Assembly: GCF_000018405.1 (NCBI RefSeq)
Contig: NC_009943.1
Location: 176,417-240,416, forward strand
DNA from: Desulfosudis oleivorans Hxd3
GTDB taxonomy: Bacteria; Desulfobacterota; Desulfobacteria; Desulfobacterales; Desulfosudaceae
DNA length: 64,000 bases
Reading direction: 5' to 3'
Both the position numbers and the translations under genes were made by a program. The first letter of the stretch is position 1. Every line of letters starts with the position of its first letter. This document shows positions 18,678 to 27,503 of this stretch, in pieces. Under the pieces are notes generated by a model. It was not told where the DNA came from. It ran no database searches and was given only the letters and a program-made list of their open reading frames with translations.

Positions 18678-18749
18678 TTAGACGATTGTGTAGATTTTTG
18701 CTTGACTTTAGTGTCAGCTTGCCTGATCTTATTTACACGATCGTGCAAA
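18678..18749. promoter_or_regulatory. Promoter and twin operators upstream of the QueG-like cluster
   Basis: Site A (18732-18749) is TTTACACGATCGTGCAAA, a near-perfect palindrome. Site B (18678-18694) read on the minus strand is TCTACACAATCGTCTAA, a close match. Between them, TTGACT (18702-18707) could be a -35 box with a -10 at 18725-18730, so site A would sit over the start point. This layout suits repression by the divergent TetR. Confidence 0.5.
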
Positions 18750-18846
18750 GTCAACACGTTTATTCAGTCAGCCGATGACATGCATCGAAATATCTTTCGC
18801 CGGCCGGAATACATGAAGGAAGACAACAACCATTCAGGAGCCCGCC

Positions 18847-19695
18847 ATGATAACCGCGGAAACCATTAAAAAGACAATCACGGAAAGCGGCGTCGACCTG
18901 GTGGCCGTGGCCGATGCGCAAAACCTGGTGCCGGCGTATCCGCCGCGACCGGCCACGGCCCTGATGCCCACGGCCAGGAGTGTCATCGTCATGGCGGTGG
19001 CCCACAGCCTGGGCGCGGTTTACGCACCGGATATCATGCTCTGGACGCGCAACAAGATGCAGACGTCACGGATTCTGGATGAGGTTGCCGAGAAAATCGG
19101 ACGCATGCTGGAAGCCGAAGGCTTTCTAACCCTGCCGGTATCGGCTGACAAGCCGGTGGAAATTCACAAGATCGACCCGCAAACCGGGAAAAAGTTTCCC
19201 CAGACCAGGGTGGTCGGCCATCTTTCCTTAAAGCACGCCGCGGTCAGTTGCGGACTGGGGGAAATCGGCGCCAACAACCTGCTGCTGACACCTGAGTTCG
19301 GACCGCACCAGCGGCTGGGCGGCATTATCACCGAAGCACCCCTTGCGTTCGATCCGCCGAAAACCATGAATCTCTGTAAAAAATGCGGGGCCTGCCGGAA
19401 AGCCTGCCCTTCCGGAGCGCTTACGGATAAAGGCTATGATGTGGACCCCTGCTTCAACTACTGGGCCTACGGGTTTAAACGCCGCTTCCCTCAAAAGCTC
19501 CGGGAGATTCCGGGGTTCTTAAAAATGCTGGCCAGACACAACAAACGGCGGGACATGCTGATAGAGACGGGCCAGACGTATATAACGGATGTGGACAATT
19601 GCATTGAATGCATGCGGGTCTGCCCAATCGGCAGCCACTGGAAGCATATCCGGCCGGATCATATGAGCGCTCAGCAATCCTTTGGAACAGAATGA
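18847..19695 (+). CDS. QueG-like 4Fe-4S protein (first of the cluster)
   Basis: This 282-residue protein resembles epoxyqueuosine reductase (QueG) and related cobalamin-dependent reductases. An N-terminal Rossmann-like domain (DLVAVADAQNL, SVIVMAVAHSLG) is followed by a GLGEIGANNLLLTPEFGPHQ segment and a C-terminal dicluster region (CKKCGACRKACPSGAL near 177-192; CIECMRVCP near 255-263). It lacks the C-terminal HEAT repeats of full QueG, so tRNA modification is doubtful. It probably transfers electrons in the cytoplasm, perhaps through a corrinoid. It is the first gene of a co-directional cluster that runs to 24854. Confidence 0.75.
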   Translation: MITAETIKKTITESGVDLVAVADAQNLVPAYPPRPATALMPTARSVIVMAVAHSLGAVYAPDIMLWTRNKMQTSRILDEVAEKIGRMLEAEGFLTLPVSADKPVEIHKIDPQTGKKFPQTRVVGHLSLKHAAVSCGLGEIGANNLLLTPEFGPHQRLGGIITEAPLAFDPPKTMNLCKKCGACRKACPSGALTDKGYDVDPCFNYWAYGFKRRFPQKLREIPGFLKMLARHNKRRDMLIETGQTYITDVDNCIECMRVCPIGSHWKHIRPDHMSAQQSFGTE

Positions 19696-19716
19696 TACCG
19701 AATGGAGGCATCAATT

Positions 19717-20766
19717 ATGAAATTTGAAGAACCGATACGCGAGTTTCTGGCCGAACGCGGAGCCCTGCGGGTGGGGTTTTGCACCCGGGAAACCCTGGCC
19801 GGGGGCCCGCCCAGCGCGGACCTGACCTATGTCTTGCCCTCGGCCCGGTCGGCCGTGACATTCGCGCTGCCCCTGGACCGCGATATCATGCGCCAGTGCC
19901 TGGCCAAAAAAAGCCAGTTCGCCTTTGAGCAGCACAACATCGACGTCAACCTGAAGGCCGGCAGAATCGCCAAAGAGCTGGCCCTGTGGCTGGAGGAAAA
20001 AGGATACAAATCCGTACGGATCCACGCCAATAATGTCTATCGCAAGGATGAGCCCAACTGGCAGCTGGCCATGCGGCCGGATGTCTCCCACCGCTACCTG
20101 GCGGTGCGTTCCGGTGTGGGCTCCTTTGGCTGGTCGGGCAACGTGGGCATTAAGGGATACGGCAGCGCCATCATCCTGGGAAGCGTGGTCACGGAACTGG
20201 CACTTGAGCCCACGCCGCCCCTGCCGCCGGAAGAGGGTTTCTGCGACCGGTGCAAACTCTGCGTGGCATCGTGTCCATCGGGCATGTTCCACGACTCCCG
20301 GGAAACCTCGGTGACCCTGGGCGGACAAACCTTTTCGTACAGCGAACGCATCAGCTACCTGCCCTGCCAGCTGGTGTGCGGCGGGTTTACCGGTTTGTCT
20401 AAAAACAAAAAATGGTCCACCTGGTCACCGGGACGGTACGTCATTCCTGACCCGGCCGATGAAAACAGCCAGATGGAAACTCTGGTGCGGGCCGTGGGCA
20501 ACTACACAAAATGGCCCCGTCGAAGCGATGGCGACGGCGGCTTTGAAAACAATGCCTTTGGCGGGCTCAACATCCGTCTGACCTGCGGCAACTGCCAGAT
20601 GGTCTGCCGGGGCGACCGGGAAGAAACAAAAGAAAACTATCGCCTGTTGACCACCTCCGGGTGCGTGATTCAGCGGGAGGACGGAACCATCGAGGTGCTT
20701 GGCGCCGAAGACGCGGCCCGGGAGTTTGAGCGCATGCCCCCGGAACACACCACTCTTTACCGATAA
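19717..20766 (+). CDS. QueG-like 4Fe-4S protein (second of the cluster)
   Basis: This 349-residue protein is related to the preceding one and to QueG/reductive-dehalogenase-like ferredoxins. It has SARSAVTFALPL, the segment GVGSFGWSGNVGIKGYGS, a ferredoxin motif CDRCKLCVASCPSG, then a long C-terminal part with CQLVCGG and CGNCQMVC. No Tat signal is visible, so it is cytoplasmic. The ATG at 19717 follows TGGAGGC by 7 bases; an ATG at 19702 precedes that site. The next gene begins 11 bases after the stop, consistent with an operon. Confidence 0.75.
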   Translation: MKFEEPIREFLAERGALRVGFCTRETLAGGPPSADLTYVLPSARSAVTFALPLDRDIMRQCLAKKSQFAFEQHNIDVNLKAGRIAKELALWLEEKGYKSVRIHANNVYRKDEPNWQLAMRPDVSHRYLAVRSGVGSFGWSGNVGIKGYGSAIILGSVVTELALEPTPPLPPEEGFCDRCKLCVASCPSGMFHDSRETSVTLGGQTFSYSERISYLPCQLVCGGFTGLSKNKKWSTWSPGRYVIPDPADENSQMETLVRAVGNYTKWPRRSDGDGGFENNAFGGLNIRLTCGNCQMVCRGDREETKENYRLLTTSGCVIQREDGTIEVLGAEDAAREFERMPPEHTTLYR

Positions 20767-20777
20767 AGGAGAAGCAA

Positions 20778-21608
20778 ATGACCCTGACCGACTTTCAACA
20801 ACTGGGAAAAGAATTATACGAAAAACTCCATCTGCCCACCTATCCCGTGGCCATCACCTACATCAAAAGCGAGGATGAAATTCCCGCCAAGGCCATGCGG
20901 CCCTCGGCCATGGGCCAGAAGATGTGCATCTGCCAGACCTTTACCTATGCCCGCTCCTGGGGCGCCCATGTGGCCATCACGGCTGAGGAAAATTTCTGTG
21001 TTCCCGGTTCAGCCGGGCATAAATGGGTGGATGTGACCGACGAGGAGTTTATCGAAAGCCAGGTCACCCAGGGCTGGCATAAAAGCCGGGAAGCGGAAAT
21101 CAACCGCATCAACGGCTACAACATGCTGTTTGCCGGACCGGAGGGCCAGGCCCGGCTGGCCAGGGCAAAAGCACGGATCGGTCTGGTGGCCTCCCCCCTG
21201 CACCAGGCCCTGATGGTGCCGGACACGGTGCTGGTATTCGGCAACGGGGTGCATATCACGCACATCATTCAGGCCCTCTGTTACGACTACAAGGCCCCGA
21301 TCATGTCCGTGTTTGAAGGGTTCGGCGAATCCTGCATGATGGGGGGCATGATTCCGTTTTTGACCGGACAGCCCCAGATCGTCATTCCCGGTATGGGGGA
21401 CCGGGCCTTTGCCGGCATCACACCGGATGAGATCGGCATCGGCATTCCTGCGGCAAAGTTTCCGGTCGTCCTGGAAGACCTGTTTAAAACCGGCGGTCCC
21501 ATGAACATCGGCATGCCGTTTAAAACCATGATTCCCACCAACCTGACCGAGGACATCACACCGGGTTTTGCGTATCTGAAAAAAATCGTGGACGAAAAAA
21601 GCCGATAG
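20778..21608 (+). CDS. DUF169 domain protein
   Basis: This 276-residue protein matches DUF169. Recognisable segments are PVAITYIKSEDEIP near the N-terminus, MCICQTFTYAR, NFCVPGSAGHKW and ESCMMGGMIPFLTGQ. The conserved cysteines (in CICQ, NFC and SCM) could hold a metal or cluster. DUF169 proteins have no established reaction. It is preceded by AAAGGAG and lies between QueG-like and C_GCAxxG_C_C genes in the same operon, so a redox role is inferred. Confidence 0.8.
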   Translation: MTLTDFQQLGKELYEKLHLPTYPVAITYIKSEDEIPAKAMRPSAMGQKMCICQTFTYARSWGAHVAITAEENFCVPGSAGHKWVDVTDEEFIESQVTQGWHKSREAEINRINGYNMLFAGPEGQARLARAKARIGLVASPLHQALMVPDTVLVFGNGVHITHIIQALCYDYKAPIMSVFEGFGESCMMGGMIPFLTGQPQIVIPGMGDRAFAGITPDEIGIGIPAAKFPVVLEDLFKTGGPMNIGMPFKTMIPTNLTEDITPGFAYLKKIVDEKSR

Positions 21609-21637
21609 CATAAAATAACAGAACAAAAGGGGGCAGC

Positions 21638-22159
21638 ATGGCAGCATCAAGAGAGCAGGTCCTGGAAACCGCCTTTAACGCGGCCAAGCAGTATGAGATG
21701 AAAAGCGGCGGGTGTCCCCAATGTACACTGGCCGGTATTTTTGACGCCCTTGAGGTTCAAAACGATGATGTTTTCAGGGCCGCCACAGGCCTGGCCGACG
21801 GAGTCGGCCTGACCGGAGAAGGCCACTGCGGAGCGATCTCCGGCGGCGTCCTGGCCATCGGCTATCTTTTTGGCAGGAAGAAAAAAGATTTCGGCGACAT
21901 GTTCAAGCTGGTGGAAGCCAACCTGCTTTCCAAAAAACTGCTGGACCGGTTTATGGAAAAATACGGCACCTGCAGATGCGCTGATTTGCAGACCGCGTTT
22001 TTCGGCCGGTTCTTCAATCTGCTTGACCCGAATGATCTGAATGCCGCCATGGAAGCGGGCATGCTGGAGAGGTGCTCCACGCTGGCCGGAGAAGTGGCCC
22101 GCATGACCACGGAGATCATCCTTGAAGCGCGGGAAAAAAAGGAATTATCCACCAAATAG
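21638..22159 (+). CDS. C_GCAxxG_C_C family redox protein
   Basis: This 173-residue protein fits the C-GCAxxG-C-C family, named for its spaced cysteines: CPQC near residue 26-29, HCGAISGG near 69, GTCRCADLQ near 112, and a later Cys in ERCSTLAGEVARM. The family is thought to bind an Fe-S cluster or act in thiol redox, often near dehydrogenases and ABC systems. Here the second motif reads CGAISGG. It follows the DUF169 gene after 29 bases. Confidence 0.8.
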   Translation: MAASREQVLETAFNAAKQYEMKSGGCPQCTLAGIFDALEVQNDDVFRAATGLADGVGLTGEGHCGAISGGVLAIGYLFGRKKKDFGDMFKLVEANLLSKKLLDRFMEKYGTCRCADLQTAFFGRFFNLLDPNDLNAAMEAGMLERCSTLAGEVARMTTEIILEAREKKELSTK

Positions 22160-22214
22160 AGCCCCATCAGAAAAAAGGGTGGGAAATGAACACCTGTAAA
22201 ATGAAGGAGATAAA

Positions 22215-22610
22215 ATGAGTGGAACAAAGCATCTGATCAACCCGCCAGGCACCGAAGGGATTTATAAGTCAATGCAGTTTTCCCAGGCCGTTAAATCCGG
22301 CAACACGATTTATGTATCCGGCCAGGTGGGGGTTGACGAAAATTTTAAGCCCGGATCAGGCATTGAAGAACAGGCCAACCTTGCGTTTTTAAACCTTCAA
22401 CATGTTCTGGCAGAAGCCGGCGCGACCCTTGAAGATATTGTGGAGCTGGTCACATACCACACGTCCATGAAGGACATTCTGGGGTTTTCAAAAGTAAAAG
22501 CCAAATTTATTCCCAAAGATTATCCTGCCTGGACCGCCGTTGGCGTGACAGAACTTGTTCTGCCGGACCTTCTTGTAGAGATAAGAGCCACAGCGGTTAT
22601 ATCCGGTTGA
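22215..22610 (+). CDS. RidA family protein
   Basis: This 131-residue protein belongs to the Rid/YjgF family, which hydrolyses reactive enamine/imine intermediates. Key segments are FSQAVKSGNTIYVSGQVG, a central helix (QANLAFLNLQHVLAEAG) and LLVEIRATAVI with the conserved active-site Arg (about 123). The ribosome site AAGGAG is 7 bases from the ATG. A small hairpin without a T-run (22625-22645, GCCGGG/CCCGGC) follows the stop. Confidence 0.88.
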   Translation: MSGTKHLINPPGTEGIYKSMQFSQAVKSGNTIYVSGQVGVDENFKPGSGIEEQANLAFLNLQHVLAEAGATLEDIVELVTYHTSMKDILGFSKVKAKFIPKDYPAWTAVGVTELVLPDLLVEIRATAVISG

Positions 22611-22724
22611 GGATATTGGGTATAGCCGGGTCATCAAATCCCGGCAAAAGCAGAAATTTTGTTGAAGGGAATTAATAAGTGTCCATCCATCCATCTATTA
22701 TGAGGACACGAAAAAGGAGAAAAA

Positions 22725-23792
22725 ATGACAAGAGACATCTACAGAGAACTTCAGGAGAGACTGGACCTTTTTTCCATTGGTTTTCCACCCGCACCGTCCG
22801 GTGTGGAGATTACGATTCTAAAGAGACTGTTTTCAGAAGAAGACGCCGACCTCTTCCTTAAATTAACGCCCCTTCTGACGCCGGCTGAAAAGATAGCAGA
22901 GACCCTGGGATTACTGGCAGACGAGGCCAGGACCCGGCTGGCGGATATGGCCGGCCGGGGCCTGCTGTTTTCCAAGACCAAGGGGGATACAACCCTTTAC
23001 GCGGCAACGCCGTTTGTTCACGGTATCTTTGAATACCAGGTAAACCGGATGGACAAGGAACTGGCCGAACTGATGAATCAATACGGCATGGAAGCCCTGG
23101 GCCTTAATATGCTTCAGCACGGGGGCTCTTTTTTGCGGACCATTCCGGTGAACCAGGCACTGACCCCGGACAACCAGGTAGCCTCTTATGACGACGCCCT
23201 GGAAATTTTGAAGAGCAAGCGCACCATCGTGGTGACCGAGTGTATCTGCCGCAAAAAGCAGACCATCCTTGAAAATGCCTGCGGCAAAGTCGTAGAGGCC
23301 TGCTTTATGTTTGATACCATGGCCGAATATTACCTGGCCCATAACCTGGGCCGGCAGGTCACGGTTGATGAGGCCGTCGATATCCTGGGAAAAGCCCGGG
23401 AACAGGGGCTGGTCACCCAGCCGGCCACGGCCCAGAATCCGGACGGAATGTGCAACTGCTGCGGAGACTGCTGCGGGGTCCTGCAGGCCATCAATTTTCA
23501 TCCCAAACCGGCGGAGGCTGTCAGTACCAACCATTATGCCGTTCTGGACCGGGACGCCTGCACCGGGTGCGAAACCTGTGTGGACCGGTGCCAGACCAAC
23601 GCGCTGGCCATGGATGATGACGGGCTGGCCGTGCTGAACCCGGACCGGTGCATCGGCTGCGGCCTGTGTGTCATTACCTGCCCGTCGGAAGCCCTTAGCC
23701 TGCAGGCAAAATCTCCGGAACAACAGTACCAGCTTCCCAAAGACGGCATGGACCAGATGGTTGCATTGGCTCAGAAACGGGGTATTCTTTAA
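22725..23792 (+). CDS. Ferredoxin-domain protein with N-terminal winged-helix-like region
   Basis: This 355-residue protein has a helical, winged-helix-like N-terminal half (about 1-90), a cysteine-rich middle (TECICRKKQ near 170; CNCCGDCCGV near 245) and a C-terminal 2x[4Fe-4S] ferredoxin domain (CTGCETCVDRCQTNAL; CIGCGLCVITCPSEAL, about 285-325). The CxC and CNCCxxCC motifs probably hold extra metal or clusters. It is a paralogue of the gene at 25116 with the same order of motifs. Cytoplasmic electron transfer or redox sensing is inferred. Confidence 0.78.
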   Translation: MTRDIYRELQERLDLFSIGFPPAPSGVEITILKRLFSEEDADLFLKLTPLLTPAEKIAETLGLLADEARTRLADMAGRGLLFSKTKGDTTLYAATPFVHGIFEYQVNRMDKELAELMNQYGMEALGLNMLQHGGSFLRTIPVNQALTPDNQVASYDDALEILKSKRTIVVTECICRKKQTILENACGKVVEACFMFDTMAEYYLAHNLGRQVTVDEAVDILGKAREQGLVTQPATAQNPDGMCNCCGDCCGVLQAINFHPKPAEAVSTNHYAVLDRDACTGCETCVDRCQTNALAMDDDGLAVLNPDRCIGCGLCVITCPSEALSLQAKSPEQQYQLPKDGMDQMVALAQKRGIL

Positions 23793-23834
23793 CCGACAAA
23801 CAGAGTTTCAAAAAATCCGGGAAAGTAATTCCTC

Positions 23835-24854
23835 ATGACCATTCGCAGGAAAATGCAAGACAGGTACCGCAAGTTCCCCTGGCTTTCGGATTTCGCGGGC
23901 ATGAAAAGCGCCATCGGCGAGATGCGCGGGCTCGGCTTTCCCAAACAGCCGCCATTGAACAGGGCAGTGACGTCGCCTGACCATGAGACGGTGTTTGACG
24001 AACAATGGTTTGTCAATGAGATAAAGCAGAAAATTGCCACCCATGCTGAAAATCGCCTGGAGTATCCCTATCCCACAGAACCCATATTTGATGAGCCTCT
24101 GGTGGGTTTTGTAAAAGGCGATGACCCGATCTTTCAGGAGCTGAAAACCGTTATTGGTCCCCATCATTACACACCCCGGGAGATCATGGCCTGGCAGGCG
24201 AAAAAGAACCATGTGCCGCCCCCGCCGGCAGAAGAGCTGTCCGTGGTCTCCTATGTCATGCCGATAACACGAGCGACAAAACAGCAGAACGCCAAACGCA
24301 CCGATTGGCCGGCGGAGCGCTGGGCCCAGACACGGCTGTCCGGTGAGATATTCAGCCAGGAATTCACCCGGGAAATCGTCTCTTTCCTGATGAGCAGGGG
24401 CGTTCTTGCCATTGCGCCGGATGTAACCCCGTTGTTTAATAAAAAGCGCTATCCCAATGTGGGCTGGGCCTCGCCCTGGTCTCACCGGCATATTGCCTAC
24501 GCGGCCGGCCTGGGAACCTTCGGCATGCACGATTTTCTGATTACGGAAAAGGGGTGCGCCCACCGGCTGGGCAGTTTCGTTGTGCACAGGCGGCTTGCGC
24601 CCAACCGCCGCCGGCCCGACGATATTCATGCCTACTGTCTTCAGTACCAGGGCAAACAGTGCCTTAAATGCGCCCGGCGGTGCCCGGTTGGCGCCATCAG
24701 CAAAGAAAACGCCCACAACAAGGAAACCTGCTATAAACATGTGGCGGCTTCCCTTAAATACTGCCTGAAGAACTACCATATTTTCATCTATGGCTGCGGC
24801 ATCTGCGCCACCGGCGTTCCCTGCGAATCCGGCATACCGGTGAAACAGAAATAG
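23835..24854 (+). CDS. QueG/reductive-dehalogenase-like 4Fe-4S protein (third of the cluster)
   Basis: This 339-residue protein resembles the C-terminal Fe-S region of reductive dehalogenases and QueG. It has HIAYAAGLGTFGMHDFLIT (about 219-237), CLKCARRCPVGAI (about 276-288) and a final cysteine set YGCGICATGVPCESGIP. No Tat motif or membrane helix is seen, so this is not a respiratory dehalogenase precursor. It ends the cluster that begins at 18847. The ATG at 23835 lacks a strong ribosome site. Confidence 0.72.
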   Translation: MTIRRKMQDRYRKFPWLSDFAGMKSAIGEMRGLGFPKQPPLNRAVTSPDHETVFDEQWFVNEIKQKIATHAENRLEYPYPTEPIFDEPLVGFVKGDDPIFQELKTVIGPHHYTPREIMAWQAKKNHVPPPPAEELSVVSYVMPITRATKQQNAKRTDWPAERWAQTRLSGEIFSQEFTREIVSFLMSRGVLAIAPDVTPLFNKKRYPNVGWASPWSHRHIAYAAGLGTFGMHDFLITEKGCAHRLGSFVVHRRLAPNRRRPDDIHAYCLQYQGKQCLKCARRCPVGAISKENAHNKETCYKHVAASLKYCLKNYHIFIYGCGICATGVPCESGIPVKQK

Positions 24855-25015
24855 TTCGGCTCTCCCCGAAGTAACTCACCCGTCATCAGCAATAATTATG
24901 GCTTTGCTGCCGGGGCTGTTTTGCGCGTGGCCGTTTGAGGCTGTTTGCGATCATGTTTGATGCAAGACGTCCCATTCCCCCTCCCGTTGTTTGATCGACG
25001 GCAAAGAAAAAATTC

Positions 25016-25077
25016 TTGACAAGCCCCAATTTGAACTGCATTATAGGCAGAATTTTTAGGACTGACTGGTCAGTCCT
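25016..25077 (+). promoter_or_regulatory. Promoter with TetR-type operator
   Basis: TTGACA (25016-25021) and CATTAT (25039-25044) are separated by 17 bases. AGGACTGACTGGTCAGTCCT (25058-25077) follows, a palindrome with 9-bp arms of the classic GACTGAC/GTCAGTC TetR type, placed to block initiation of the gene at 25116. The surrounding 24855-25115 stretch holds no gene. Confidence 0.7.
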
Positions 25078-25115
25078 AATCGGGCAACAACTAAAAACCA
25101 ATCAAGGAGAAAACA

Positions 25116-26276
25116 ATGCCGAAAGCAGCAGATCCATATAAGAAACTAAATAATATATTGAATATGTTCGATTTAAAGGTCCCCAAATCCAGAAAATTTA
25201 CAAAGCTGCTGAAACTGTTGTACACGCCGGAAGAGGCTGAACTTCTCGGGCATTTCGGAACCCCCTATATGCACATGGAGCCGATAGGAACAACAGTCAG
25301 AATTACCGGCAGAAACAAAGAAGATGTTGAAGCGCTTTTTGAGAATATGGTGAAAAAGGGAACGCTTTTTTTTCAAAAGGGGGACAATGGTGAACGCCTT
25401 TACAGTCTTCCTCCTTTTATTCCTGGTATCTACGAATTTTATACCATGAGTGAAAACGATCCGTTTGAGACAAAAAAGGATATTCTCAAACTGCTGGATG
25501 ACTATTTTTTTGAAACCTTTGTGCCTGAAGCGTTTAATTCGTCAAATTATCCATGGTTCCGGGTGCTTCCCGCAGAGCACCCGGTAAAACGAACAATAAG
25601 TATTGAAAAGAGCGTGGACGCCAGAACCCGAATCCTTCCATTTGAGATCGCGTCTGAATATATAAGCTCAGCTCAGTATATTGCGGTTGGTGACTGTGCG
25701 TGCCGTGATCACGCTGCCATGCAGGACGGCAAACCCCGCTGCGACAAGCCAAAGGATGTCTGCCTTGTGTTTGAGAGCGTCGCTGAATACTGGGTTGAAA
25801 AAGGTATCGGCCGGCGCATCACCCATGAAGAAGCCGTGAATGTGCTTCAGCGCTCTGCAGAGGCGGGTCTTGTTCATTGCACCACAAACAACCGGGTGTT
25901 TGGAGAACGAATGTCCGGCATGATATGCAATTGCTGCCCGTGCTGCTGCTTTATCCTGCAGGGCGTTTTGCGAACACGCGGTCAACAGGGAATAGCAAAA
26001 TCCAACTTTCAGCCTGTCATAAAAACCGAGGAATGCAATCTCTGCATGGCGTGTGTGGATAAGTGTCCGGTCAACGCCCTGTATCATCACAAACCCCACA
26101 AAGACGATGGTTCCGATAATTTTATCGCCTTAAACGAGTCTGAATGCCTGGGGTGCGGCGTGTGTGTCATGGCCTGTGACAATGAAGCCATTCAACTGGT
26201 GAAAGTCCGTGACACCGTTCCTGAGATAGATGTGCTTCATATGGGGGATCGTCACAACAAAGAGCGAAGGCATTGA
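25116..26276 (+). CDS. Ferredoxin-domain protein, paralogue of the 22725 gene
   Basis: This 386-residue protein has an N-terminal helical/winged-helix-like region, a middle with GDCACRDHAA, DVCLVFESVAEYW and CNCCPCCCFILQ, and a C-terminal 2x[4Fe-4S] ferredoxin domain (CNLCMACVDKCPVNAL; CLGCGVCVMACDNEAI). It shares motif order and phrases such as EAV and GLV segments with the gene at 22725. It is more AT-rich than that paralogue. The ribosome site AAGGAG is 8 bases from the ATG. The palindrome in its promoter and the TetR gene just downstream suggest repression relieved by a ligand. Confidence 0.8.
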   Translation: MPKAADPYKKLNNILNMFDLKVPKSRKFTKLLKLLYTPEEAELLGHFGTPYMHMEPIGTTVRITGRNKEDVEALFENMVKKGTLFFQKGDNGERLYSLPPFIPGIYEFYTMSENDPFETKKDILKLLDDYFFETFVPEAFNSSNYPWFRVLPAEHPVKRTISIEKSVDARTRILPFEIASEYISSAQYIAVGDCACRDHAAMQDGKPRCDKPKDVCLVFESVAEYWVEKGIGRRITHEEAVNVLQRSAEAGLVHCTTNNRVFGERMSGMICNCCPCCCFILQGVLRTRGQQGIAKSNFQPVIKTEECNLCMACVDKCPVNALYHHKPHKDDGSDNFIALNESECLGCGVCVMACDNEAIQLVKVRDTVPEIDVLHMGDRHNKERRH

Positions 26277-26310
26277 TACGCGTATTTTATGCAATTTTTA
26301 TCCTCAAGGC

Positions 26311-26368
26311 GGTCATGACAGTTTGTGTTTTATATAAAAATTTACACCTGTCGAAAACTTTCATGACC
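26311..26368. repeat. Inverted repeat between ferredoxin gene and tetR
   Basis: GGTCATGA (26311-26318) and TCATGACC (26361-26368) are perfect inverted 8-mers separated by 42 AT-rich bases that contain TATATAAAAA. There is no terminal T-run, so it may be a regulatory site upstream of the tetR gene rather than a terminator. Confidence 0.35.
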
Positions 26369-26422
26369 TGTTCGGGCTGGAAACCCTTGACCTTTTATGG
26401 CGAAACGATAATGTAGTATCCC

Positions 26423-27430
26423 ATGAGCAAAAAAAACGTCATTCTTGAAAAGTCCGGCGGCCGTAAGTTTGACCTGTACGCTGAAGTTGGAAAATACTTT
26501 TCATCTGCCGGACAGCTTGATGAAATCGCATTCAAGCAGGCGCTTCATGAAAAATTAAAAGCGCTGAAGGACGGCAACCCACCGGATGGCTTTATTCAAC
26601 CGGCCACAGAGTGGCTGTCGGGTTACCTTAACGAGATCCTTAACTATCTTAGAGAGAAGGGCATTTCCGAACCCGCACTGAAGCTCTTTAAAATCGCCAT
26701 AAACGAATCCTCCCTGTATGGCCTTGAAAACATTTCCGTATCTGTTGACTGCCTGCAGCATATTGTCAGTGAACTCCCGGAACCGCAGAAAACACCGGTA
26801 GAAAAGAAGGGGGCGGCCGATGAAATGCGGCAGCGGATTTTCGCGGCGGCCATTGATGTGTTTGCTGAAGACGGGTTTCACCGGGCCACAATAGATAAAG
26901 TCTCGGAAACCGCGGGAATAGGCAAAGGGTCTGTTTACCGCCATTTTAAAAGCAAAGAAGAGATCCTTGACGAACTGCTCCGAAAAGCATTTCAGGAAGT
27001 TGTAGAGCGTATCAGCACAATCACATCAAAGGATATTGATATCCTTCAGATGGTGCAGGAAATGATCGAGTCGTGGATACTTTTTATTTCCAATAACCAC
27101 AAGCTCTACAGAATCATTCAGACGCAAGCCATGTACGGCCAGACCGGCAGAACCGTCATGTTTTATGATTATGTGATATCCCGCCTGCCGCTTTTTAAAG
27201 AGCGGCTGGTCTCCCTCAATCGGGACAAAGAGCTGAAAACAACAAACCTGTACACGGTTTTCTATGGGATCATGGGGTTCATTGACGGTGTTGTTCAGAA
27301 ATGGTTTCGATGCGGCATGGACTACTCCCTGATCGATGAGGTACCCGTAATCCTGGAAGTCCTTTTCAACGGGTTTGTCGGTGAAAAAACCACCCGTACA
27401 GTCTTTTTCATCCCGCCGGAAAAGGATTAG
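26423..27430 (+). CDS. TetR family regulator with an extra N-terminal domain
   Basis: At 335 residues this is longer than usual TetR proteins (about 200). The HTH begins only near residue 134 (RIFAAAIDVFAEDGFHRATI, then KVSETAGIGKGSVYRHFKSK), followed by a normal ligand-binding domain. The first 130 residues are helical and unlike the TetR core; they may be a second sensor or a protein-interaction domain. Its position after the ferredoxin gene, whose promoter carries a GACTGAC palindrome, makes it the likely repressor of that promoter. Confidence 0.8.
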   Translation: MSKKNVILEKSGGRKFDLYAEVGKYFSSAGQLDEIAFKQALHEKLKALKDGNPPDGFIQPATEWLSGYLNEILNYLREKGISEPALKLFKIAINESSLYGLENISVSVDCLQHIVSELPEPQKTPVEKKGAADEMRQRIFAAAIDVFAEDGFHRATIDKVSETAGIGKGSVYRHFKSKEEILDELLRKAFQEVVERISTITSKDIDILQMVQEMIESWILFISNNHKLYRIIQTQAMYGQTGRTVMFYDYVISRLPLFKERLVSLNRDKELKTTNLYTVFYGIMGFIDGVVQKWFRCGMDYSLIDEVPVILEVLFNGFVGEKTTRTVFFIPPEKD

Positions 27431-27503
27431 CTCCTCTTGCCGACACTATGCACACGGCTTATTATGTGCCGTACCAGCGGGTGTTTAAACCCGGAGAGAA
27501 CCC

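Noticed and set aside
18847..20766. Queuosine biosynthesis (queG) assignment
   Set aside because: The proteins lack the HEAT-repeat C-terminus of QueG, occur in multiple copies and no other queuosine gene is near.
18847..24854. Respiratory reductive dehalogenase locus
   Set aside because: The QueG-like proteins lack Tat signals and there is no membrane anchor (RdhB) gene, so only distant relationship is supported.
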